NCBI GenBank assembly: GCA_038025085.1
Contig: CM076145.1
Span: 11,071,000 to 11,134,999 of the forward strand
From: Tetragonia tetragonoides
Taxonomy: Eukaryota; Streptophyta; Magnoliopsida; Caryophyllales; Aizoaceae
DNA: 64,000 nt
Direction of reading: 5' to 3'
Shown: piece after piece, positions 1 to 11,552 of the stretch
How positions within the stretch are numbered: the stretch's first letter is position 1
Layout: the number at the start of each line of letters is the position of its first letter
Program-made: the position numbers and the translations under genes
The notes under the pieces: model-generated
Database searches by the model: none
What the model saw: the letters and a program-made list of their open reading frames with translations, nothing else
Told to the model about the DNA's origin: nothing

Positions 1-320
1 AAGGATGTTTACAAGTACAAACAAGCTTCAACTGAAGCTTTTTATTGCATTTAAGCATTTTAACAGCTCTTACGACTACGGTGAAAGAGATTGAGTTCTT
101 TTGTGTTGTATATTAAGAGAAAGCACACAAATGCTTTGTTTGCATTCATTTGAGTGAGAAACTACACCAAGAATGTTTACAAGTACAAACAAGCTTCAAC
201 TCAAGCTTTTGAATGTATTTACGCGTTTTAACAGTTCTTACGACTAGGGTGAAAGAGATTGAGTTCTTTTCTGTTGTATATTAAGAGAAAGCACACAAAT
301 GCTTTGTTTGCATTCATTTG
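1..320 (-). repeat. satellite block 1, minus orientation
   Basis: Roughly two 168-bp monomers reading in the minus sense (GATTGAGTTCTTTTGTGTTG). The block ends at a recurrent junction near 321-330, where the sense flips to plus. The start is cut by the window edge. Confidence 0.9.
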
Positions 321-3300
321 ACTGTGAATACATTCAAAATTTTGAGTTGAAGCTTGTTTGTACTTGTAAACATCCTTGGTGTAGTTTCTCCCTCAAATGA
401 ATGCAAACAAAGCATTTGGGTGCGTTCTCTTAATATACAACACAAAAGCAATCAATATCTTTCACCCTAGTCGTATGAGGTTTTAAAACGCGTAAATGCT
501 TTCAAAAGCTTGAGTTGAAGCTTGTTTGTACTTGTACACATCCTTGGTGTAGTTTCTCACTCAAATTAATGCAAAGAAAGCATTTGGGTGCTTTCTCTTA
601 ATATACAACGCAAAAGAACTCAATCTCTTTCACCCTAGATGTAAGAGCTGTTAAAACGCGTAAATGCATTCAAAAGGTGGAGTTAAAGCTTGTTTGTACT
701 TGTAAACATCCTTGGTGTAGTTTCTCCCTCAAATGAGTGCAAACAAAGCATTTGGGTGGTTTTTCTTAATATACAACACGAAAGAACTCAATCTCTTTCA
801 CCCTAGATGTAAGAGCTGTTAAAACGCGTAAATACATTCAAAAGGTGGAGTCAAAGCTTGTTTGTACTTGTAAACGTCCTTGGTGTAGTTTCTCACTCCA
901 ATGAATGCAAACAAAGATTTTGGGTGCTTTCTCTGAAAATACAACACAAAAGAACTCTATCTCTTTCACCCTCGTCGTATGAGGTTTTAAAACGCGTATA
1001 TTCATTCAAAAGCTTAAGTTGAAGCTTGTTGGTACTTGTAAACATCTTTGGTGTAGTTTCTCACTTAAATGAATGCAAAGAAAACATTTGGGTGCGTTCT
1101 CTTAATATACAACACAAAAGAACTCAATCTCTTTCACCCTTGTCGTATAAGCTTTTAAAACGCGTAAATGTATTCAAAAGCTTGAGTTGAAACTTGTTTG
1201 TTCTTGGTGTAGTTTCTCACTCAAATGAATGCAAACAAACCATTTGGGTGACTTCTCTTAATATACAACACAAAAGAACTCAATCTCTTTCACCCTAGTT
1301 GTAAGAGCTGTTAAAATGCGTAAATGCATTCAAAAGGTGGAGTTAAAGCTTGTTTGTGCTTGTAAACATCCTTGGTTATGTTTCTCACTCAAATGAATGC
1401 AAACAAAGCATTTGGGTGCTTTCTCTTAACATACAACACAAAAGAACTCAATCTTTTTCACCCTAGTCATATGAGCTTTTAAAACGCGTAAATGCATTCA
1501 AAAGCTTGAGTTGAAGCTTGTTTGTACTTGTAAACATTCATGGTGTAGGTTCTCACTGAAATGAATGCAAACAAAGCATTTGGGTGCTTTCTCTTAATAT
1601 ACAACACGAAAGAACTCAATCTCTTTCACCCTAGATGTAAGAGCTGTTAAAACGCGTAAATGCATTCAAAAGGTGGAGTTAAAGCTTGTTTGTACTTGTA
1701 AACATCGTTGGTGTAGTTTCTCACTCAAATGAATGCAAACAAAGCATTTGGGTGCTTTCTCTTAATATACAACACAAAAGAACTCAATCTCTTTCACCCT
1801 AGATGTAAGAGCTATTAAAACGCGTAAGTGCATTCAAAAGGTGGAGTTAAAGCTTGTTTGTACTTGTAAACATCCTTGGTGTAGTTTCTCACTCAAATGA
1901 ATGCAAACAGCGCATTTGGGTGCTTTCTCTTAATATACAACACAAAAGACCTCAATCTCTTTCACCCTAATCGTAAGAGCTGTTAAAACGCGTAAATACA
2001 TTCAAAAGCTTGAGTTGAAGCTTGTTTGTACTTGTAAACATCCTTGGTTAAGTTTCCCACTCAAATGAATGCACACAAAGCTTTTGGGTGCTTTCTCTTA
2101 ATATACAACACAAAAGAACTCAATCTTTTTCACCTTAGTCATATGAGCTTTTAAAACGCGTAAATGCATTCAAAAGCTTGAGTTGAAACTTGTTTGTACT
2201 TGTAAACATTCTTGGTGTAGTTTCTCACTCAAATGATTGCAAACAAAGCATTTGTGTGCTTTCTCTTAATATACAACACAAAAGAACTCAGTCTCTTTCA
2301 CCCTAGTGGTAAGAGCTGTTAAAATGCTTAAATGCAATAAAAAGCTTTAGTTGAAGCTTGTTTGTACTTGTAAACATCCTTGGTGTAGTTTCTCACTCAA
2401 ATCAATGCAAACAAAGCATTTGTGTGCGTTCTCTTAATATACAACACAAAAGAACTCAATCTCTTTCACCCTTGTCGTATGAGCTTTTAAAACGCTTAAA
2501 TGCATTCAAAAGCTTGAGTTCAAGCTTGTTTGTAGTTGTAAACATCCTTGGGTTAGTTTCACAGTCAAATGAATGTAAACAAAGCATTTGCAAGCTTTTT
2601 CTTAGTATACAACACAAAAGAACTCAATCTCTTTCACCCTAGTTGTAAGAGCTGTTAAAATGCGTAAATGCATTCAAAAGCTTGAGTTGAAGCTTGATTG
2701 TACTTGTAAATATCCTTGGTGTAGTTTCTCACTCAAATAAATGCAAACAAAGCATTTGGGTGCTTTCTCTTAATATACAACACAAAGGACCTCAATCTCT
2801 TTCACCCTAGTCGTATGAGGTTTTAAAACGCGTAAATGCTTTCAAAAGCTTGAGTTGAAGCTTGTTTGTACTTGTAAACATCCTTGGTGTAGTTTCTCAC
2901 TCAAATGAATGCAAACAAAGAATTTGGGTGCTTTCTCTTAATATACAACACAAAAGAACTCAATCTCTTTCACCCTAGTTGTAAGAGCTGTTAAAATGCG
3001 TAAATGCATTCAAAAGGTGGAGTTAAAGCTTGTTTGTAGTTTTAAACATCCTTGGGGTAGTTTCACACTCAAACGAATGCAAAGAAAGCATTTGGGTGCT
3101 TCTCTTTGAAAATACAACACAAAAGAACTCAATCTCTTTCACCCTACTTGTAAGAGCTGTTAAAACGCGTAAATACATTCAAAAGCTTGAGTTGAAGCTT
3201 GTTTGTACTTGTAAACATCCTTGGTTAAGTTTCTCACTCAAATGAATGCAAACAAAGCATTTGTACTCGTAATCAAGCTTTAACTCCACCTTTTGAATGC

Positions 3301-3417
3301 AAACAAAGCTTTTTGGTGCTTTTTCTGAAAATACAACACAAAAGAACTCAATCTCTTTCACCCTAGATGTAAGAGCTGTTAAAACGCGTAAATGCATTCA
3401 AAAGGTGGAGTTAAAGC
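321..3417 (+). repeat. satellite block 2, plus orientation (about 18 monomers)
   Basis: One of the longest uniform plus-sense runs. It mixes monomers with a GGTGGAGTTAAAGC segment and monomers with CTTGAGTTGAAGC at the same position. A short internal inversion at about 3272-3297 carries a minus-sense CTCCACCTTTTGAATGC inside a plus monomer. The block ends where AGTTAAAGCTTTG runs straight into minus-sense satellite. Confidence 0.9.
653..820 (+). repeat. representative 168-bp satellite monomer
   Basis: The distance between successive AAAACGCG motifs here (653 and 821) is 168 bp, and this spacing holds through the array. Each monomer has, in order: ACGCGT-like MluI site, ATGCAT, AAGCTT, a GTACTTGTAAACATCCTTGG segment, AATGCAAACAAAGCATT (5-bp hairpin arms, 7-nt loop), TTAATATACAACACAAAAGA, and TTTCACCCTAG. 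168 equals 3 x 56, so reading frame is kept from monomer to monomer. The length matches the nucleosomal size class of plant centromeric satellites; a centromeric role is inferred, not shown. Confidence 0.92.
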
Positions 3418-4098
3418 TTTGTTTGCATTCATTGGAGTGAGAAACTACACCAAGGATGTTTACAAGTACAAACAAGTTTCAACTCAAGCTTTTCAATGTA
3501 TTTACGCGTTTTGACAGCTCTTACGAGTAGGGTGAAAGAGATTGAGTTCTTTTGTGTTGTATTTTCAGAGAAAGCACCCAAATGCTTTCTTTGCATTCAT
3601 TTGAGTGTGAAACTACCCCAAGGATGTTTACAACTACAAACAAGCTTGAACTCAAACTTTTGAATGCATTTAAGTGTTTTAAAAGCTCATACGACAAGGG
3701 TGAAAGAGATTGAGTTCTTTTGTGTTGTATATTAAGAGAACGCAGCCAAATGTTTTCTTTGCATTCATTTGAGTGAGAAACTACACCAAAGATGTTTACA
3801 AGTACCAACAAGCTTCAACTTAAGCTTTTGAATGCATATACGCGTTTTAAAACCTCATACAACTAGGGTGAAAGAGATTGAGTTCTTTTGTGTTGTATAT
3901 TAAGAGAAAGCACCCAAATGCTTTGTTTGCATTCATTTGAGTGAGAAACTACACCAAGGATGTTTACAAGTACAAACAAGCATTAACTCCACCTTTTGAA
4001 TGCATTTACGCGTTTTAACAACTCTAGGGTGAAAGAGATTGAGTTCTTTTGTGTTGTATATTAAGAGAAAGCACCCAAATGCTTTATTTGCATTCATT
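3418..4098 (-). repeat. satellite block 3, minus orientation
   Basis: About four minus monomers. Positions 3521-3811 are an inverted copy of 43251-43475 (mirror sum 46996). Confidence 0.88.
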
Positions 4099-4224
4099 TG
4101 ATTGTTCGTACTTGTAAATTCAAAAGGTGAATGTAAACAAAATTAAGAAACTGTTTAAAACGTGTAAACATCCTTGGTTAAGTTTCTCACTCAAATGAAT
4201 GCAAACAAATCTTTTGGTTGCTTT
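4099..4224 (+). repeat. short plus-sense satellite block between two recurrent junctions
   Basis: Starts with the minus-to-plus junction carrying AATTAAGAAACTGTTTA (4141-4157), followed by less than one plus monomer. It ends at the plus-to-minus junction TTTTGGTTGCTTTGTATGC. Both junctions recur elsewhere in the window. Confidence 0.8.
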
Positions 4225-7200
4225 GTATGCATTCATGTTTACAAGTACAAACAACCTTCAACTGAAGCTTTTTATTGCATTTATGCATTTTAAAACCTCA
4301 TACGACTAGGGTGAAAGAGATTGAGTTCTTTTGTGTTGTATATTAAGAGAAATCACCCAAATGGTTTGTTTGCATTCATTTGAGTGAGAAACTACACCAA
4401 GGATGTTTACAAGTACAAATAACTTTCAACTCAAGCTTTTGAATGCATTTACGCGTTTTAACAGCTCTTACGACTAGGCGAAAAGAGATTGAGTTCTTTT
4501 GTGTTGTATATTAAGAAAAAGCTCGCAAATGCTTTGTTTACATTCATTTGAGTGTGAAACTACCCCAAGGATGTTTACAATTACAAACAAGCTTGAACTC
4601 AAGCATTTGAATGCATTTAAGCGTTTTAAAAGCTCATACGAAAAGGGTGAAAGAGATTGAGTTCTTTTGTGTTGTATATTAAGAGAACGCACCCAAATGT
4701 TTTATTTGCATTCATTTGAGTGAGAAACTACACCAAAGATATTTACAAGTACAAACAAGCTTAAACTCAAGCTTTTGAATGCATTTACGCGTTTTTAAAG
4801 CCGATATGACTAGGGTGAAAAAGATTGAGTTCTTTTGTGTTGTATATTAAGAGAAAGCACCCAAATGCTTTGTTTGCATTCATTTTAGTGAGAAACTTCA
4901 CCAAGGATGTTTACAAGTACAAACAAGCTTCAACTCAAGCTTTTGAATGCATATACGCGTTTTATAACCTCATACGACTAGGGTGAAAGAGATTGAGTTC
5001 TTTTGTGTTCTATTTTCAGAGAAAGCACCCAAAAGCTTTGTTTGCATTCATTGGAGTGAGAATCTACACCAAGGATGTTTACAAGTACAAACAAGCTTCA
5101 ACTCAAGCTTTTGAATGTATTTACGCGTTTTAAAAGCTCATATGACTAGGGTGAAAGAGATTGAGGTCTTTTGTGTTGTATATTAAGAGAAAGCACCCAA
5201 ATGCTTTGTTTGCATTCATTTGAGTGAGAAACTACACCAAGGATGTTTACAAGTACAAACAAGCTTTAACTCCACCTTTTGAATGCATTTACGCGTTTTA
5301 AAAACTCATATGACTAGGGTGAAAAAGATTCTGTTCTTTTGTGTTGTATATTAAGAGAAAGCACCCAAATGCTTAGTTTGCATTCATTTGAATGAGAAAC
5401 TTAACCAAGGATGTTTACAAGTACAAACAAGCTTCAACTCAAGCTTTTGAATGTATTTACGCGTTTTAACAGCTCTTACGATTAGGGTGAAAGAGATTGA
5501 GGTCTTTTGTGTTGTATATTAAGAGAAAGCACCCAAGTGCTTTGTTTGCAATCATTTGAGTGTGAAACTACACCAAGGATGTTTACAAGTACAAACAAGC
5601 TTTAACTCCACCTTTTGAATGCATTTACGCGTTTTAACAGCTCTTACATCTAGGGTGAAAGAGATTGAGTTCTTTTGTGTTGTATATTAAGAGAAAGCAC
5701 CCAAATGCTTTGTTTGCATTCATTGGAGGGAGAAACTACACCAAGGATGTTTACAAGTACAAACAAACTTCAACTCAAGCTTTTGAAAGCATTTACGCGT
5801 TTTAAAACCTCATACGACTAGGGTGAAACAGATTGTGTTCTTTTCTGTTGTATATTAAGAGAAAGCACCCAAATGCTTTGTTTGCATTTATTTGAGTGAG
5901 AAACTACACCAAGGATGTTTACAAGTACAAACAAGCTTCAACTCAAAATTTTGAATGTATTTACGCGTTTTAACAGCTCTTACGACTAGGGTGAAAGAGT
6001 TGAGGTCTTTTGTGTTGTATATTAAGAGACAGCACCTAAATGCTTTCTTTGCATTAATTTGAGTGAGAAACTACACCAAGGATGTTTACAAGTTCAAACA
6101 AGTTTCAACTCAAGCCTTTGAATGCATTTACGCGTTTTAACAGCTCTTACGACTAGGCGAATCGAGATTGAGTTCTTTTGTGTTGTATATTAAGAAAAAG
6201 CTCGCAAATGCTTTGTTTAAATTCATTTGAGTGTGAAACTACACCAAGGATGTTTACAACAACAAAAAGGCTTCAAGTCAAGCTTTTGAATGCATTTACG
6301 CGTTTTAAAAGCTCACACGAAAAGGGTGAAAGAGATTGAGTTCTTTTGTGTTGTATATTAAGAGAAAGCACCCAAATGCTTTGTATGCATTCATTTGAGT
6401 GAGAAACTACAGCAAGGATGTTTACAAGTACAAACAAGCTTTAACTCCACCTTTTGAATGCATTCACGCGTTTTAACAGCTCTTACATCTAGGGTGAAAG
6501 AGATTGAGTTCTTTTGTGTTGTATATTAAAAGAAAGCACCCAAATGCTTTGTATGCATTCATTTGAGTGAGAAACTACAGCAAGGATATTTACAAGTACA
6601 AAAAAGCTTTAACTCCACCTTTTGAATGCATTTACGCGTTTTAACAGCTCTTACATCTAGGGTGAAAGAGATTGAGTTCTTTTGTGTTGTATATTAAGAG
6701 AAAGCACCCAAATGATTTGTTTGCATTCATTTGAGTGAGAAACTACACTAAGGATGTTTACAAGTACAAACAAGCTTTAACTCAACCTTTTGAATGCATT
6801 TACGCATTTTAACAGCTCTTACAACTAGGGTGAAAGAGATTGAGTTCTTTCGTGTTGTATATTAAGAGAAATCACACAAATGCTTTGTTTGCATTCATTT
6901 GAGTGAGAAACTACATCAAGAATGTTTACAAGTACAAACAAGCTTCAATTCAAGCTTTTGAAAGCATTTACGCGTTTTAAAACCTTATACGACTAGGGTG
7001 AAAAAGATTGAGTTCTTTTGTGTTGTATTTTAAGAGAAAGCAACCAAAAGCTTTGTTTGCATTCATTTCAGTGAGAAACTACACCAAGAATGTTTACAAG
7101 TACAAACAAGCTTCAACTCAAGCTTTTGAATGCATTTACGCGTTTTAAAAGCTCATATGACTAGGGTGAAAAAGATTGAGGTCTGTTGTGTTGTATATTA

Positions 7201-7467
7201 AGAGAACGCACCCAAATGTTTTGTTTGCATTCATTTGAGTGAGAAACTACACCAAGGATGTCTAAAAGTACAAACAAGCTTTAACTCCACCTTTTGAATG
7301 CATTTACGCGTTTTAACAGCTCTTACGACTAGGGTGAAAGAGATTTAGTTCTTTTGTGTTGTATATTAAAAGAAAGCACCCAAAAGCTTTTTTTGCATTC
7401 ATTGGAGTGAGAAACTACACGAAGGATGTTTAAAAGTACAAACAAGCTTCAACTCAAAATTTTGAAT
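4225..7467 (-). repeat. satellite block 5, minus orientation (about 19 monomers)
   Basis: Long uniform minus-sense run. It includes the paired variant monomers (GAGAACGCACCC next to AAAAAGCTCGC) at 4474-4692. It ends at the recurrent junction around 7455-7480. Confidence 0.9.
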
Positions 7468-8249
7468 GTATTCCCAATCAAATGAATGCAAATAAAGCAT
7501 TTGTGTGCTTTCTCTTAATATACAACAGAAAAGAACTCAATCTCTTTCACCCTAGTCGTAAGAGCTGTTAAAACGCGTAAATACATTCAAAAGCTTGAGT
7601 TGAAGCTTGTTTGTACTTGTAAACATCCTTGGTGTAGTTTCTCACTCCAATGAATGCAAACAAAGCTTTTGGGTGCTTTCTCTGAAAATACAACACAAAG
7701 GAACTCAATCTCTTTCACCCTACTCGTATGAGGTTTTAAAACGCGTATATGCATTCAAAAGCTTAAGTTGAAGCTTGTTAGTGCTTGTAAACATCTTTGG
7801 TGTAGTTTCTCACTCAAATGAATCTAAAGAAAACATTTGGGTGCGTTCTCTTAATATACAACACAAAAGAACTCAATCTCTTTCACCCTTGTCGTATGAG
7901 CTTTTAAAACGCTTAAATGCATTCAAAAGCTTGAGTTCAAGCTTGTTTGTAGTTGTAAACATCCTTGGGGTAGTTTCACACTCAAATGAATGTAAACAAA
8001 ACATTTGCGAGCTTTTTCTTAATATACAACACAAAAGAACTCAATCTCTTTTCGCCTAGTCGTAAGAGCTGTTAAAAGCTTGTTTGTGCTTGTAAACATC
8101 CTTGGAGTAGTTTCTCACTCAAATGAATGCAAACAACGCATTTGGGTGCTTTCTCTTAATATACAACACAAAAAACCTCAATCTCTTTCACCCTAATCGT
8201 ATGAGGTTTTAAAACGCGTAAATACATTCAAAAGCTTGAGTTGAAGCTT
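7468..8249 (+). repeat. satellite block 6, plus orientation
   Basis: About 4.5 plus monomers that include one copy of a three-monomer series: a CTCTGAAAATACAAC monomer, then one with CCCTTGTCGTATGAG, then one with GCGAGCTTTTTC (7775-8059 spans the last two). It ends abruptly where AAGCTTGAG joins minus-sense TTCTTTTGTGTTG. Confidence 0.88.
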
Positions 8250-8812
8250 GAGTTCTTTTGTGTTGTATATTAAGAAAAAGCTCGCAAATGTTTTGTTTGC
8301 ATTCATTTGAGTGAAAAAACTTAAACAAGGATGTTTACAAGTACAAAAAAGCTTCAACTCAAGCTTTTGAATGTATTTACGCGTTTTAACAGCTCTTACG
8401 ATTAGGGTGAAAGAGATTGAGGTCTTTTGTGTTGTATATTAAGAGAAAGCACCAAAATGCTTTGTTTGCATTCATTGAGTGAGAAACTACACCAAGGATG
8501 TTTACAACTACAAACAAGCTTTAACTCCACCTTTTGAATGCATTTACGCATTTTAACAGCTCTTACAACTAGGGTGAAAGAGATTGAGTTCTTTTGTGTT
8601 GTATATTAAGAGAAAGCACCCAAATGCTTTGTTTGCATTCATTTGAAGGAGAAACTACACCAAGGATGTTTACAAGTACAAACAAGCTTCAACTGAAGCT
8701 TTTGAAAGCATTTACGCGTTTTAAAACCTCATACGACTAGGGTGAAAGAGATTGAGTTCTTTTGTGTTGTACATTAAGAGAAAGCACCCAAATGCTTTAT
8801 TTGCATTCATTT
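8250..8812 (-). repeat. satellite block 7, minus orientation; outer left arm of an inverted repeat
   Basis: Mirrors 13931-14493 on the other strand, sharing rare variants such as GTGAAAAAACTTAAAC and TGTACATTAAG. Confidence 0.88.
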
Positions 8813-11296
8813 GATTGTTTGTACTTGTAAATTCAAAAGGTGAATGCAAACAAAATTAAGAAACTGTTTAAAACGCGTATATGCATTCAAAAGCTTAAGT
8901 TGAAGCTTGTTGGTAATTGTAAACATCTTTGGTGTAGTTTCTCACTCAAATGAATGCAAAGAAAACATTTGGGTGCGTTCTCTTAATATACAACACAAAA
9001 GAACACAATCTCTTTCACCCTTGTCGTATGAGCTTTTAAAACGCTTAAATGCCTTCAAAAGCTTGAGTTCAAGCTTGTTTGTAGTTGTAAACATTCTTGG
9101 GGTAGTTTCACACTCAAATGAATGTAAACAAAGCATTTGCGAGCTTTTTCTTAATATACAACACAAAAGAACTCAATCTCTTTTCGCCTAGTTGTAAGAG
9201 CTGTTAGAAGCTTGTTTGTGCTTGTAAACATCCTTGGAGTAGTTTCTCACTCAAATGAATGCAAACAAAGCATTTGGGTGCTTTCTCTTAATATACAACA
9301 CAAAAGACCTCAATCTCTTCCACCCTAATCGTATGAGGTTTTAAAACGCGTAAATACATTCAAAAGCTTGAGTTGAAGCTTGTTTGTACTTGTAAAAATC
9401 CTTGGTGTAGTTTCTCACTCCAATGAATGCAAACAAAGCATTTGGGTGCTTTCTCTTAATATACAACACAAAAGACCTCAATCTCTTTCACCCTAGTCGT
9501 ATGAGATTTTAAAACGCGTAAATACATTCAAATGCTTGAGTTGAAGCTTGTTTGTACTTGTAAACATCCTTGGTGTAGTTTCTCACTCCAATGAATGCAA
9601 TTAAAGCATTTGGGTGCTTTCTCTTAATATACAACACAAAAGACCTCAATCTCTTTCACCCTAGTCGTATGAGGTTTTAAAACGCGTAAATGCTTTCAAA
9701 AGCTTGAGTTGAAGCTTGTTTGTACTTGTAAACATCCTTGCTGTAGTTTCTCCCTCAAATGAATGCAAACAAAGCATTTGGGTGCTTTCTCTTAATATAC
9801 AACACAAAAGAACTCAATCTGTTTCACCCTAGATGTAAGAGCTGTTAAAACGCGTAAATGCATTCAAAAGGTGGAGTTAAAGCTTGTTTGTACTTGTAAA
9901 CATCCTTGGTGTAGTTTCTCACTCAAATGAATTCAAACAAACCATTTGGGTGATTTCTCTTAATATAAAACACAAAAGAACTCAATCTCTTTCACCCTAG
10001 TTGTAACAGATGTTAAAATGCGTAAATGCATTCAAAAGGTGGAGTTAAAGCTTGTTTGTGCTTGTAAACATCCTTGGTGTAGTTTCTCACTCAAATGAAT
10101 GCATACAAAGCATTTGGGTGCTTTCTCTTAATATACAACACAAAAGAACTCAATCTGTTTCACCCTAGATGTAAGAGCTGTTAAAACGCGTAAATGCATT
10201 CAAAAGGTGGAGTTAAAGCTTGTTTGTACTTGTAAACATCCTTGGTGTAGTTTCTCACTCAAATGAATTCAAACAAAGCATTTGGGTGCTTTCTCTTAAT
10301 ATACAACACAAAAGAACTCAATCTCTTTCACCCTAGTCGTATGAGGTTTTAAAACGCGCATATGCATTCAAAAGCTTAAGTTGAAGCTTGTTGGTACTTG
10401 TAAACATCTTTGGTGTAGTTTCTCACTCAAATGAATCTAAAGAAAACATTTGGGTGCGTTCTCTTAATATACAACACAGAAGAACTCAATCTCATTCACC
10501 CTTGTCGTATGAGCTTTTAAAACGCTTAAATGCATTCAAAAGCTTGAGTTAAAGCTTGTTTGTAGTTGTAAACATCCTTGGGGTAGTTTCACACTCAAAT
10601 GAATGTAAACAAAGCATTTGCGAGCTTTTTCTTAATATACAACACAAAAGAACTCAATCTCTTTTCGCCTAGTCGTAAGAGCTGTTAAAACGCGTAATTG
10701 CATTCAAAAGCTTGAGTTGAAACTTGTTTGTACTTGTAAACATCCTTGGTGTAGTTTCTCACTCAAATGAATGCAAACAAACCATTTGGGTGATTTCTCT
10801 TAATATACAACACAAAAGAACTCAATCTCTTTCACCCTAGATATAAGAGCTGTTAAAACGCGTAAATGCATTCAAAAGGTGGAGTTAAAGCTTGTTTGTA
10901 CTTGTAAACATCCTTGGTGTAGTTTCTCACTCAAATGAATGCAAACAAAGCATTTGGGTGCTTTCTCTTAAGCTTGAGTTGAAGCTTGTTTGTACTTGTA
11001 AACACAAAAGAGATTGAGTTCAAGCTTGTTTATAGTTGAAAACATCCTTGGGGTAGTTTCACACTCAAATGAATGCAAAGAAAGCATTGGGTGCTTTCTC
11101 TGAAAATACAACACAAAAGAACTCAATCTCTTTCACCCTAGTCGTAAGAGCTGTTAAAACGCGTAAATACATTCAAAGGCTTGAGTTGAAGCTTGATTGT
11201 ACTTGTAAACATCCTTGGTGTAGTTTCTCACTCCAATGAATGCAAACAAAGCTTTTGGGTGCTTTCTCTGAAAATACAACACAAAAGAACTCAATC
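8813..11296 (+). repeat. satellite block 8, plus orientation (about 15 monomers)
   Basis: Begins at the junction with AAATTAAGAAACTGTTTA (about 8853-8870). The paired variant monomers sit at 8907-9191 and again at about 10390-10675. A chimeric monomer with a small internal flip (AAAGAGATTGAGTTC inside plus sequence) lies at about 10970-11040. Confidence 0.88.
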
Positions 11297-11552
11297 ACCC
11301 AAAAGCTTTGTTTGCGTTCATTTGAGTGAGAAACAACACCAAAGATGTTAACAAGTACCAACAAGCTTCAACTTAAGCTTTTGAATGCATATACGCATTT
11401 TAAAACCTCATACCACTAGGGTGAAAGAGATTGAGCTCTCTTGTGTTGTATTTTCAGAGAAAGCACCCAAAAGCTTTGTTTGCATTCATTGGAGTGAGAA
11501 ACTACACCAAGGATGTTTACAAGTACAAACAAGCTTCAACTCAAAATTTTGA
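11297..11552 (-). repeat. satellite block 9, minus orientation
   Basis: Begins at CTCAATC joined to ACCCAAAAGC. It contains part of a module (11431-11658) that recurs at 27911-28138 and, inverted, at 35431-35643 and 62604-62831. Confidence 0.85.

Noticed and set aside
7775..9191. Open frames of 60-99 codons throughout the satellite, on both strands
   Set aside because: They are read-throughs of one or two monomers, repeat with the monomer, occur in overlapping frames on both strands and match no known family.
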